Source of the DNA: Saliphagus infecundisoli | GTDB lineage: Archaea; Halobacteriota; Halobacteria; Halobacteriales; Natrialbaceae | Direction of reading: 5' to 3' | NCBI RefSeq assembly: GCF_020177375.1 | Contig: NZ_JAIWHV010000001.1 | Coordinates: forward strand, 782,774 to 846,773 | DNA: 64,000 nt | In this document: positions 8,104 through 15,841 of the stretch, one piece after another | How the letters are laid out: the number at the start of each line of letters is the position of its first letter | Numbering within the stretch: position 1 is the stretch's first letter | Translations under genes and position numbers: made by a program | Notes under the pieces: generated by a model | What the model was told of the DNA's origin: nothing | Databases searched by the model: none | Seen by the model: the letters and a program-made list of their open reading frames with translations, nothing else

Positions 8104-9363
8104 TCAGCCGCCGGACCCGCTCGCGGCGTCGGCCATCGCCTCGAGCAACTCGTCGTCGTAGTCGTAGCTCAGTTCCCAGCAGAACACCCCGCGACAGTCG
8201 GCGTCGCGGGCGAAGCCGGTCGCCGCCCGGACGTAGTCGGGATCGGTCGCCGAGACCCAGTTGCGCTCGTCGGCGGCGTAGAGGTAGGGCACCTCGGCGT
8301 GGTCGTCCCAGTGGTAGCTCCAGGCGCCGTCGGCGATCCGCCGCGCGCACTCCCCGCCGTCGATGGTGGCCTCGTAGGACTCGAAGTCCTGGCCGAGGCC
8401 GTCGTCGTTCGGTCCCGGTTCGACCCCGTCGAACGCGCGGCCGTAGAAGGCGTGGCCGACCATCAGCTGGGATCGGTCCATCCCCTCGGTCGCCCAGGTC
8501 GAGACCGCCTCCTCGGCGGAGGGGGAGCCGTACACCGGCGCGTTGTGGGCGGTCGTCGGGCTCGAGGGGCCGGACATATCGTAGGACATCACGTTGACCC
8601 AGTCGAGGTGCTCCGAGAGCCCCTCGACGTCGAGCGGCCGGACGTGGTTCGGATCGGACGGTCCCGAATACGAGAGGACGTACTCCCGGCCGTCGGCCTC
8701 GCCTGCCTCGTCGAGCTGTCGGCGACACTCCTCGACCAGCGCGAGCGCGTTCTCGACGTCGTCCTCGCGCCGAGCGTTCTCCGCTCGGCCGCCGCCGGTG
8801 GGGTACTCCCAGTCGATCTCGAACCCCTCGAAGCCGTACTCGCGCATGAGCGAAATCGCGTTCCGGGCGAGTCGCTCCCGGCTCTCGGGCGAGCTCGCCG
8901 CGTCCGAGTAGTGGGTCGAACTGTTCCAGCCGCCGACCGCAAACCCCGTCCGGACGTCCTCGCCGGGCCCTCCCGGCGCCGTGAGCTCCCGGATGTCCGC
9001 CAGGTTGGGCTCGTCGTGCTCGTCGGTGAACTCGATCGTCCCGTCGGCCGCGGGCTCGAAGTTCGCGTAGTAGAGCAGGTCGAGCAGGTCGAAGGCGACG
9101 TCCTCGGGGGGGTACTCCTCGCGCATCCAGCCCGGATACCACCCCAGCACGGGGAGGTCCCGCCCCCCCGCCGAATCCGCGGTCGATCCGACGCGGTCGA
9201 GACAGCCCGCGAGCACGGCGGCCCCGACCGGAAGGGTGGACTCGAGGAGCCGGCGGCGGGTCGTCGAAAGGAGATCGTCGGGACGCGACGGGGAGGCGAG
9301 TATCCGACGGATCGACGCCGCTCGCTCCGACCCCCCCTCTCTTCCCCACGTCGTCGGAACCAT
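8104..9363 (-). CDS. GH18 (chitinase-like) Tat lipoprotein
   Basis: The 419-residue product has a twin-arginine signal (TRRRLLESTLPVGAAVLAGC, about residues 36-55) ending in a lipobox, so it should be exported folded and anchored outside. The mature part is a GH18 TIM barrel: LPVLGWYPGWM at strand 1, TGFAVGGWNSS at strand 3, the catalytic strand GFEGFEIDWEYP, VNVMSYDMSG, and LMVGHAFYGRAF. The catalytic Glu and the Asp two residues before it are kept. The first two Asp of the DxxDxDxE signature are replaced by Glu (EGFEIDWE). Possible substrates are chitin, peptidoglycan-like or its own glycans. The start at 9363 is chosen because it is the first in-frame ATG giving a signal peptide of normal length. 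Confidence 0.88.
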   Translation of the reverse strand: MVPTTWGREGGSERAASIRRILASPSRPDDLLSTTRRRLLESTLPVGAAVLAGCLDRVGSTADSAGGRDLPVLGWYPGWMREEYPPEDVAFDLLDLLYYANFEPAADGTIEFTDEHDEPNLADIRELTAPGGPGEDVRTGFAVGGWNSSTHYSDAASSPESRERLARNAISLMREYGFEGFEIDWEYPTGGGRAENARREDDVENALALVEECRRQLDEAGEADGREYVLSYSGPSDPNHVRPLDVEGLSEHLDWVNVMSYDMSGPSSPTTAHNAPVYGSPSAEEAVSTWATEGMDRSQLMVGHAFYGRAFDGVEPGPNDDGLGQDFESYEATIDGGECARRIADGAWSYHWDDHAEVPYLYAADERNWVSATDPDYVRAATGFARDADCRGVFCWELSYDYDDELLEAMADAASGSGG

Positions 9364-9559
9364 TGGACCGTGTATCGCGCTCGCCGGTTTTGTTAGGGTG
9401 GGGGTACGTCGGGCGGCGCCCCGGTAATCCCGGATTGGTTCGCCGGTAGACGGTCCGGACGGTCCGGCCGGAAACCCGCCCCGGGTACGATGCCCATAAC
9501 AATAGCTAATGGAGATCTTCTGCTGGTCGTCGGACGGACACCGACCGAGGGAACGAACG

Positions 9560-10105
9560 ATGGACACAGTCGAACAGGAACTGACGGGCGCGATCGGGGA
9601 CTCGATCGGGAGAGCGAGGGCCTTCGCCGGCTACGTCGAGAGCGCGGGCGACGTCGATCCGGAGGCGGCGGGTCCCGAGCCGATCGACACTGCGGGGATC
9701 GCCCGATCGCTTCGGGGGTATCTCGTCGGGATCAATGCCGCCGTCGATCTCCTCGACGTCCGCGACGGCCGGGAGTCGGCGCCGACGGGGCTGGGAGCCC
9801 ACGGACCGCTCCGGCGGTTCGCCCGCAGGAACCGGACGGCGATCGTCGAGTTCCGGGCCGATCCCGCCGAGGCGGCGAACCCGGAGGAGGACCTGCTGAT
9901 CCTCGGGTTCGAGATCGACGCCGAGCGCCGGCGGTTCTACGCCGACGTCCCCGCGCTCCCGGCGGCGGTCGAGGACGCCTACACGGGAGAACGGTACGTC
10001 CCCTACACCCGCCCCGATGACCGACCCAAGGTTCCGGTCTCCGGGCTTTGTCTGGAGATCACGGACCGGGTCGAACGGTGGGCGAGTCGTCGCCGAGAGG
10101 GGTGA
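9560..10105 (+). CDS. Haloarchaeal hypothetical protein
   Basis: The 181-residue acidic, soluble protein has no signal peptide or membrane helix. The ATG at 9560 (MDTVEQELTG) is favoured over an upstream in-frame ATG at 9509 because the intervening residues are Arg/His-rich and not typical. The N-terminal half looks alpha-helical. The C-terminal half has short predicted strands (LLILGFEIDAERRRFYADVP). No motif was recognised. It is monocistronic, with a 196-base gap upstream to the divergent GH18 gene and a 284-base gap downstream. Confidence 0.65.
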   Translation: MDTVEQELTGAIGDSIGRARAFAGYVESAGDVDPEAAGPEPIDTAGIARSLRGYLVGINAAVDLLDVRDGRESAPTGLGAHGPLRRFARRNRTAIVEFRADPAEAANPEEDLLILGFEIDAERRRFYADVPALPAAVEDAYTGERYVPYTRPDDRPKVPVSGLCLEITDRVERWASRRREG

Positions 10106-10389
10106 GAAACCGAGTCCATCCGCTCCGGCACTCACTCCTACGGGCCTGTGGATACAAGAGGTTCTTGGATATTACCATCGGAAAGTAATATCGTCGAGAA
10201 CGGAGCCGGGTCGGTAACGACTCCATGGCCGTGGTTCGAATCCGGCCGCCGTGAGAGGGTAGGCCGTGCGTACACGATCGTTTCAGTGGCCGTAGATCCC
10301 GTTAGGCGGAGAAATCGGACTCTTATCGTGGAAACGATAGGTGGGTGATTAACCCGAGACGGTAGCCGATCCCGGTGGGGTTACGTGAG
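10106..10389. other. Longest intergenic region, with two inverted repeats, upstream of the sugar dehydrogenase
   Basis: This 284-base gap is AT-richer in places than its surroundings and holds no credible gene. Two dyads are visible. GATATTA (10168-10174) and TAATATC (10186-10192) are perfect 7-base arms around an 11-base spacer. TATCGT (10324-10329) and ACGATA (10334-10339) enclose the tetraloop-like GGAA, extendable by two pairs if one G-T wobble is allowed. The second could form an RNA hairpin about 50 bases before the dehydrogenase ATG. A T-loop-like string at 10233-10243 is not part of a foldable tRNA. Promoter, operator or 5' UTR roles are all possible. Confidence 0.4.
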
Positions 10390-11694
10390 ATGCATATAGG
10401 AATCGTGGGGCTGGGATACGTCGGTGCGCCGCTCGCGGCAGCGTTCGCGGACGCCGACTTCCCGGTCACCGGCTACGACGTGGACGACGCGCGAATCGAC
10501 TCCCTCCGGGCGACCCGTACGCTGGTCGCGGAGCCGGCCGGAGGCGCGACCGGCACGGAGTCGGCGGGAGGGGCGGGCGGTACCGAACCGCCGGTCTACA
10601 CCACCGATCCCGACTCGCTGACCGCCTGTGACGTGATCGTCACGGCGGTCCCGACGCCCCTAACCGGGGAGTCGAGCCCGGATCTGAGCAGGGTCCGGGC
10701 GGCGGGTCGGACGATCGGCGAACGGCTCACCGCGGGGACGACCGTCGTCCTCGAGTCGACGGTGTATCCGGGCGCGACCCGGGGGGAGTTCGTCCCCGAG
10801 ATCGAGGACGCCTCGGGCTTTCGGCTGGGGGCGGATTTCGAGGTCGGCTACTCGCCCGAACGGATCGATCCCGGCAGCGACCGACGGCTCGAAACCACGA
10901 CGAAGCCCGTCAGCGCGAGCTCGACGGCCACCCGGTCGATGCTCGCCGCCCTCTATGGGGAGGTCGTCGGCGACGTCCACCTGGCGCCGTCGATCGAGGC
11001 CGCCGAGGCCGCCAAGTGTCTCGAGAACGCCCAGCGCGACGTGGACATCGCGTTCGTCAACCAGTTCGCGATGGCGTGTTCGGGGATCGACTGGCTCGAC
11101 CACGAGGAGGTCCTCGCGGTCGCGGACTCGAAGTGGAACTTCCGGCGCTACGAGCCGGGGCTGGTCGAGGGCCACTGCATCCCGATCGACCCGTACTTCC
11201 TGGCCCACGCGATAGAGCGCGAGGGCGGGGAGACGTCGCTCATCCGGGAGGCCAGGGCGGTCAACGAATCGGTCGTCGACCACGTCGGCTCGCTGACCGT
11301 CGAGGCGTTCGAGCAACGCCGCGAGCGCGTTGGCGGAGGTGGCGGGGAGCGCCTCCTCGCCGTCGGTCTCGCGTACAAGCCCGACACCGACGACGTCCGG
11401 TCGAACGCGAAACGCCGGCTGTTCGACGGGCTCCGCGAGGCCGACATAGAGCCGATCGGCTACGACCCGCACGTCGATCCCGACGCGGCAACCGAGGAGT
11501 TCGGCATCGAGGTCAGGCCCGAACTCGACGTCAGCGACGTCGCGGGCGTGCTCGCGCTCACCGCACACGACCGGTTCGACGACCTCGCCGTCGAGGACCT
11601 CGTCGGAGATCTCCCGGAGTCCCCGGTCGTCGTCGATACGACCGGTCGTCTCGAGGCGCCGGCCGACGCCGACGTCATCTACCGGAGGCTCTAA
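10390..11694 (+). CDS. wecC: UDP-N-acetyl-D-mannosamine dehydrogenase-like (UDP-sugar dehydrogenase)
   Basis: The 434-residue NAD-dependent enzyme should oxidise the C6 hydroxyl of a UDP-HexNAc twice to the uronic acid. The Rossmann start HIGIVGLGYVGAPLAAAF follows the chosen ATG directly. VPTPLT, ESTVYPGAT and GYSPERIDPG are family signatures. The catalytic cysteine sits in EGHCIPIDPYFLA, and KPDTDDVRSNAKR marks the C-terminal UDP-binding domain. A Gly/Ala/Thr/Glu-rich insert of about 20 residues lies near residues 50-70. Its stop overlaps the start of the epimerase by one base (TAATG), so the pair is translationally coupled. The exact substrate, ManNAc versus GlcNAc/GalNAc, is not certain. 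Confidence 0.87.
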   Translation: MHIGIVGLGYVGAPLAAAFADADFPVTGYDVDDARIDSLRATRTLVAEPAGGATGTESAGGAGGTEPPVYTTDPDSLTACDVIVTAVPTPLTGESSPDLSRVRAAGRTIGERLTAGTTVVLESTVYPGATRGEFVPEIEDASGFRLGADFEVGYSPERIDPGSDRRLETTTKPVSASSTATRSMLAALYGEVVGDVHLAPSIEAAEAAKCLENAQRDVDIAFVNQFAMACSGIDWLDHEEVLAVADSKWNFRRYEPGLVEGHCIPIDPYFLAHAIEREGGETSLIREARAVNESVVDHVGSLTVEAFEQRRERVGGGGGERLLAVGLAYKPDTDDVRSNAKRRLFDGLREADIEPIGYDPHVDPDAATEEFGIEVRPELDVSDVAGVLALTAHDRFDDLAVEDLVGDLPESPVVVDTTGRLEAPADADVIYRRL

Positions 11695-12758
11695 TGGCGG
11701 ACCGATCGTCGTCGGGGGCCACATCGACCGATCCCCTCCCGGCAGAGCCCCGAAGCGACGGGGAGGTCCGGGCACGCAAACGATCCCACGGCGAGGCGAT
11801 CGACCACCTCGCGGGCCGGCGCGTCCTCGTCACGGGCGGGGGCGGGTTCATCGGCTCGAACCTCGCGGCGTGGCTCGCGCCACACGCCGAGGTCACCGTC
11901 CTCGACGACTTCACCAGCGGCGCCCGCGAGAACGTCAGCGACCTGAGGGTCGACGTCGAGACGGCCGACGTCCGCGACCGCGAGGCCGTCGCGGCGGCCG
12001 TCGACGGCCAGGACGTCCTCGTCCACATGGCCGCGATGGCGGGCGTCCAGCGGACGATCGACAACCCGGTCGACACCCTTGAGGTCAACGTCGAGGGCAC
12101 CCGGACGGTCCTCGAGACGGCTCTCGAGGCGGACGTCGATCGAGTCCTCTTTACTTCGACCTCGGAGATGTACGGCGACCTCTCGGAGCCGCCGTACCGC
12201 GAGGACGGCCCGATCGCGCCCAAGACCAACTACGCGGTCGCGAAGGCGGTCAACGAGCGCTACGTCCGGGCCTACTGCGAGCAGGCCGGGATGTCCTACA
12301 CGATCGTGCGCTACTTCAATGTCTACGGGCCCAACCAGGACGGCTCGACCGACGGCTACGTCGTCCCGAAGTTCGTCCGGCGCGCGCTCGCCGACGAGTC
12401 GGTCCCGGTCTACGGCAGCGGCGAGCAGAGCAGGGACTTCACGTTCGTCGACGACGCGATCGACGGAACGGTCCGCGCGCTCGGCCCCGCCGGCCGGAAC
12501 GGGACGTTCAATCTCGGGACGGGCATCGAGACGAGCGTCCGGACGCTCGCCGACCGGGTCGCGGAGGTCGTCGGGGGCGGCCGGGTCGAGCACGTCGAGG
12601 ATCCCCGTCCCTACCGAGTCGAGCGCCGGTGTGCCGACGTCACGAGGGCGCGCGACCGGCTGGGCTACGAGCCGCGGGTTCCCCTCCGGGAGGGGATCGG
12701 GAGAGTCGCCGAGTCGGTAGCGCCCGCGGGAGGGGAGGCCCGATCCGGCGACCGCTGA
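11694..12758 (+). CDS. NAD-dependent epimerase/dehydratase (UDP-sugar 4-epimerase type)
   Basis: This 354-residue extended SDR has a polar N-terminal extension of about 42 residues before the Rossmann motif VLVTGGGGFIGSNLA. The catalytic set is present: Ser/Thr in FTSTSEMYGD and Tyr/Lys in NYAVAKAVNERY. RYFNVYGPNQ and SRDFTFVDDAI mark the sugar-nucleotide pocket. It is most like UDP-glucose/UDP-GlcNAc 4-epimerases and dTDP-glucose dehydratases. Coupling to the dehydrogenase suggests it supplies or consumes the same UDP-HexNAc or uronate for surface glycans. The long N-terminal extension is unusual, and an internal start is possible though no better one is evident. Confidence 0.85.
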   Translation: MADRSSSGATSTDPLPAEPRSDGEVRARKRSHGEAIDHLAGRRVLVTGGGGFIGSNLAAWLAPHAEVTVLDDFTSGARENVSDLRVDVETADVRDREAVAAAVDGQDVLVHMAAMAGVQRTIDNPVDTLEVNVEGTRTVLETALEADVDRVLFTSTSEMYGDLSEPPYREDGPIAPKTNYAVAKAVNERYVRAYCEQAGMSYTIVRYFNVYGPNQDGSTDGYVVPKFVRRALADESVPVYGSGEQSRDFTFVDDAIDGTVRALGPAGRNGTFNLGTGIETSVRTLADRVAEVVGGGRVEHVEDPRPYRVERRCADVTRARDRLGYEPRVPLREGIGRVAESVAPAGGEARSGDR

Positions 12759-12787
12759 TACGGTTTGCTGTACCCGTTTCCCGGGGT

Positions 12788-12802
12788 ACCCGCATGGCGG
12801 GT
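12788..12802 (+). terminator. Short GC-rich hairpin after the epimerase
   Basis: ACCCGC and GCGGGT form a perfect 6-bp stem around ATG, 30 bases past the epimerase stop. It is not followed by a T run, so a terminator role is only tentative. A second GTACCC/GGGTAC dyad overlaps it. Confidence 0.25.
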
Positions 12803-12892
12803 CGAGGGTACGCCGGTGATGACTTACAACGGTCCGGATGAGGCGGCCGGACGACCGCAGGGTTTTGGTCGCGGGGTTCCAACGTCCGCCAA

Positions 12893-13792
12893 ATGAGGTT
12901 CGTCGAGGAAGTCGTCGTCGAGGAGTTCCTGCCGACGGTGCGGTCGCTGCTGGCGGCCGAACTCCGCGAGCAGGGACTGACCCAGAGCGAGGTCGCGGAC
13001 GTGCTCGGGATCAGCCAGAGCGCCGTCTCGAAGTACGCCCACGGCGACGTCGAGACCACCGAGGCGATCGCCGAGGACGAACGGGTGCGGTCGCTGGTCG
13101 ATCGGCTGGGGGAGGAACTCGCGACCGGCGAGACGACCCGGGTCGGTGCCTTAGTCGAGATCGAGGTCCTGATCCGCGAACTCGAGGCCGGCGGCGACGT
13201 CCTCTCGCGGCTCCACGAGGAGCGAATGCCCGAACTCGCCGACCACGACGCGAGCATCCGGGTCCACGACCCCGACAACGAGCTTCGGACCAGCGAGCGG
13301 GTGCTCTCGTCGGTCCGTCGAGGGCTCCGGATCGTCGAGTCGGCCAGCGGCTTCGCCGGGCTGATCCCGGCGGTGGGGTCGAACCTCGTCGCCGCGCTCC
13401 CCGACGCCCAGGACGTAGACGACGTCGCAGGCGTCCCCGGCCGGATCGTCGACGTCAAGGGCCGGGCGACGGTGCCCGCCGAGCCGGAGTTCGGGGCCTC
13501 GGGCCACGTCGCGAGCGTGCTGCTCGCGGCCCGCGCGGCCGGAAGCCCCGCGTCGGCCGCGATCAACCTCCGGTACGACGCCGGGATCGTCGCCGACCTG
13601 CGGGAGGCCGGCCACGTCGCCGTCGAGTTCGACGCCGAGGGCGACCTCACCGAAAGCGTCGGGGAGGCGATCAAGGCCGAACCGGAGGCGACGGCGCTCT
13701 ACCAGACCGGCGGCTACGGGATCGAGCCGATCGTCTACGTGCTCGGCCCCGACGCCGAGGCGGTCGCCGACACCGCCCGGTCGCTGCTCTGA
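12893..13792 (+). CDS. thiR: HTH-ThiN fusion regulator (ThiR-like)
   Basis: The 299-residue product joins an N-terminal helix-turn-helix (LTQSEVADVLGISQSAVSKY, residues 29-48) to a C-terminal ThiN domain (about 120-299). The ThiN region includes VGSNLVAALPDAQDVDDVAG and INLRYDAGIV. The free-standing ThiN domain is a thiamine-phosphate synthase. The HTH-ThiN fusion without ThiD is the known archaeal thiamine repressor architecture, sensing thiamine phosphates. A likely target, the thiazole synthase gene thi4, lies 5 kb downstream. The methyltransferase gene follows after 3 bases, so the two may share a transcript. Specific regulation is inferred and not visible in the protein. Confidence 0.85.
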   Translation: MRFVEEVVVEEFLPTVRSLLAAELREQGLTQSEVADVLGISQSAVSKYAHGDVETTEAIAEDERVRSLVDRLGEELATGETTRVGALVEIEVLIRELEAGGDVLSRLHEERMPELADHDASIRVHDPDNELRTSERVLSSVRRGLRIVESASGFAGLIPAVGSNLVAALPDAQDVDDVAGVPGRIVDVKGRATVPAEPEFGASGHVASVLLAARAAGSPASAAINLRYDAGIVADLREAGHVAVEFDAEGDLTESVGEAIKAEPEATALYQTGGYGIEPIVYVLGPDAEAVADTARSLL

Positions 13793-13795
13793 GCC

Positions 13796-14500
13796 ATGAC
13801 CGGGCCGTCCGGACCGAACGGCGGAGCGAAGCGGACGAGCGACGGGGAGGACGCCCAGGGGTTCTACGGCAGGTGGGCCCGCCTCTACGACCTGCTCGCA
13901 CGGCGGACCCCCGGGATCGTCGCCCTCCGGAAGCGGGCGGCTGCGGCCTGCGAACTCTCTCCGGGCGACCGCGTCGTCGAGATGGGCTGTGGCACCGGCG
14001 CGAACCTCCCCCATCTGCGGGAGTCGGTCGGTCCCGAGGGCAGCGTGGTCGGCGTGGATTTCACCCGACCAGTGCTCGAGCGCGCTCGCGGGCTCACCGC
14101 CGACTACGACAACGTCCACGTCGTCCGCGCCGACGCGACCCGGGCGCCGGTCGCCGACTGCGACGCGGTACTCGTGACGTTCGTCGTCGGAATGCTCGCC
14201 GATCCCGCGGGCGCGGTCTCCGACTGGGCGGACCTCGTCGGTCCCGGCGGACACGTCGTTCTCGTCAACGCCGCCAGCAGCCGCCGGTGGTACGCCCCGG
14301 CGGTCAACGCCGCGCTCCGGGCGGTAACGATCCTCTCGACGCCCCCGACGACCCGACTCCGGTACGACGAGGATCCACTCGATCGCCTCGACGAACGGGT
14401 CGCGGCGGCTCACGACCGGCTCCGGGAGCGGTCGTCGGCGGTCGCCGACGAGACCCACGCCCTGGGCGCGGTCCGGCTCACCGGCGGCCGGGTGCGGTGA
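13796..14500 (+). CDS. Class I SAM-dependent methyltransferase
   Basis: The 234-residue cytoplasmic protein has motif I VVEMGCGTGANLP (about residues 61-73), the acidic end of strand 2 in VVGVDFTRPVLERA, and the later motif RADATRAPVADCDAVLV. These indicate a Rossmann-fold methyltransferase of the UbiE/Methyltransf_11/25 type. The N-terminal GFYGRWARLYDLLARR resembles UbiE-like quinone/phospholipid methyltransferases. The C-terminal 50 residues are helical and charged. It lies 3 bases after the thiR-like gene. The substrate is unknown. Confidence 0.82.
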   Translation: MTGPSGPNGGAKRTSDGEDAQGFYGRWARLYDLLARRTPGIVALRKRAAAACELSPGDRVVEMGCGTGANLPHLRESVGPEGSVVGVDFTRPVLERARGLTADYDNVHVVRADATRAPVADCDAVLVTFVVGMLADPAGAVSDWADLVGPGGHVVLVNAASSRRWYAPAVNAALRAVTILSTPPTTRLRYDEDPLDRLDERVAAAHDRLRERSSAVADETHALGAVRLTGGRVR

Positions 14501-14514
14501 GCGCGGTATTGGGG

Positions 14515-14916
14515 TCAGCCCTCGAGACCCTCGTAGCCGACGAGGCGCTCCCGAAGCCCCTCGGGGATCGGCGTCGGGCGGCCGTCGCCGCTGACCGAGA
14601 CGAGCGTCGTCTCGCCGGTCGCCGCCACGTCGTCGCCGTCGCGGACCTCGTAGGCCATCGTCACGCTGGTCTCGCCGACCGCCGTCGTCTCGACGGCGAC
14701 GGTAAGCGGCCCCCGCCGGGCGACGGGGCGCTCGAAGGAGAGTTCGATTCCCGCGACGACGCCGGGGAAGCTTTCAGGGTCCTGGTCGATCGCGTCCTTC
14801 AGGTAGGCGATGCGGGCTTCCTCCAGGTAGGTCGCGTAGACGGCGTTGTTGACGTGGCCGTAGGTGTCGAGATCGCTGTAGCGGACCCGCACCTCGGTCG
14901 TGAAGGGATCGTCCAT
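14515..14916 (-). CDS. Acyl-CoA thioesterase, 4HBT hotdog fold
   Basis: The 133-residue product matches the single-hotdog YbgC/4HBT family. The signature RYSDLDTYGHVNNAVYATYL (residues 11-30) contains the catalytic Asp and the HVNN loop. The following residues, with AGIELSFERPV and TMAYEVRDGD, form the rest of the sheet. It should hydrolyse acyl-CoA thioesters in the cytosol, chain length unknown. It is transcribed towards the methyltransferase, ending 14 bases from that gene. Confidence 0.9.
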   Translation of the reverse strand: MDDPFTTEVRVRYSDLDTYGHVNNAVYATYLEEARIAYLKDAIDQDPESFPGVVAGIELSFERPVARRGPLTVAVETTAVGETSVTMAYEVRDGDDVAATGETTLVSVSGDGRPTPIPEGLRERLVGYEGLEG

Positions 14917-14985
14917 GGCGGAGAGACGGGGCCTCGTGTCAAGTGCGCTGTGGTCTCTCCGGCGCTCGACTCCTCTCCCGGTCTC

Positions 14986-15756
14986 TCACCCGCCGCCGTA
15001 GCGGTCGGCGTGGTCGGGGCAGAACTCCGGTTCGCGGAGTTGTGCCTCGATCAGGTCCTCCTGATAGTGGGCGTCGTAGAGCCGACAGCCTTCCTCGGGG
15101 CAGAACGCCTCGCCCGTCTCGAGGAAGTGGACCGCCGCGAGGGCGTACCCCTTCAGCGCGTCGGTCGTCCGGGGGTCCGAAGCGATCAGAAACTCGCCCT
15201 CGACCTCGTTCTCCAGGACCTCCCGCGGCGGGGCACCCCCCGAAAGCAACGCGTGGCGTTCCTTCTCTCGATAATACGCCTCGGGCTTGGCGGGGGCCTC
15301 GTACAGCCCCGGGACGGAGACGATCGAGGGCTGGCCCGGAACCACGACGCGCTTGTGCCACCGGGCGTCGTGGTCGCCCCAGGTCGCGATCGCCCGATCG
15401 AGCAGGACGACATGAGCGTGGTCGAGCCCGCGTTCGCCCACGGGGAGGGCGTCGTTGAACGCCAGGCGGAGGGCGATCCCGTCGTAGAGCACCCCGCCCG
15501 CGCGCTCTGGCTCTGCCATGGCGCGCTCCTCGTAGCGGACGGCGCCGAGCATCGTGTTGCCGGTCTCTCGCTCGCCCGGCGAGCGGACCCGCGCGGCGGC
15601 GAACGCCTCCGCGAGGGAGTCGTCGCCGTCGGTCCTCAGAAAGCGATCGCGAACCTCCACCCGACCACCGATCCGCTCTGCGAGCCACTCCTCGATCGCG
15701 TCGGCGTCGGCAACGGTCGTCGGCGCGCGGTAGATCGAAACTCGCTCCACGCTCAT
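14986..15756 (-). CDS. Haloarchaeal putative metallopeptidase-like protein (DUF6775-like)
   Basis: The 256-residue soluble protein starts MSVERVSIYRAPTTVADADA at 15756, the natural start since the frame upstream is Arg/Trp-rich. A His-rich stretch (LDHAHVVLLDRAIATWGDHD, with WHKRVVV after) lies mid-protein. Near the C-terminus are spaced cysteines and histidines (EAFCPEEGCRLYDAHYQ and PEFCPDHADRYGGG). This pattern suggests metal binding. It resembles, from memory, a haloarchaeal family labelled putative metallopeptidase, but no HExxH motif is present. It is divergent from the SagB-like gene with 85 bases between them. Confidence 0.6.
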   Translation of the reverse strand: MSVERVSIYRAPTTVADADAIEEWLAERIGGRVEVRDRFLRTDGDDSLAEAFAAARVRSPGERETGNTMLGAVRYEERAMAEPERAGGVLYDGIALRLAFNDALPVGERGLDHAHVVLLDRAIATWGDHDARWHKRVVVPGQPSIVSVPGLYEAPAKPEAYYREKERHALLSGGAPPREVLENEVEGEFLIASDPRTTDALKGYALAAVHFLETGEAFCPEEGCRLYDAHYQEDLIEAQLREPEFCPDHADRYGGG

Positions 15757-15841
15757 GAAACCTCTTCGTGGTACCACCGACGAAACGCTTCCGGTCGCGC
15801 CCCACCACAGCGATTTTCTCCCTGTCGGCCGACCGACCTCT

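Noticed and set aside
10233..10243. GGTTCGAATCC, matching a tRNA T-loop
   Set aside because: The flanking bases do not form a five-pair T stem, and no acceptor, D or anticodon arms can be folded from the upstream sequence. At most it is a chance match or a remnant.
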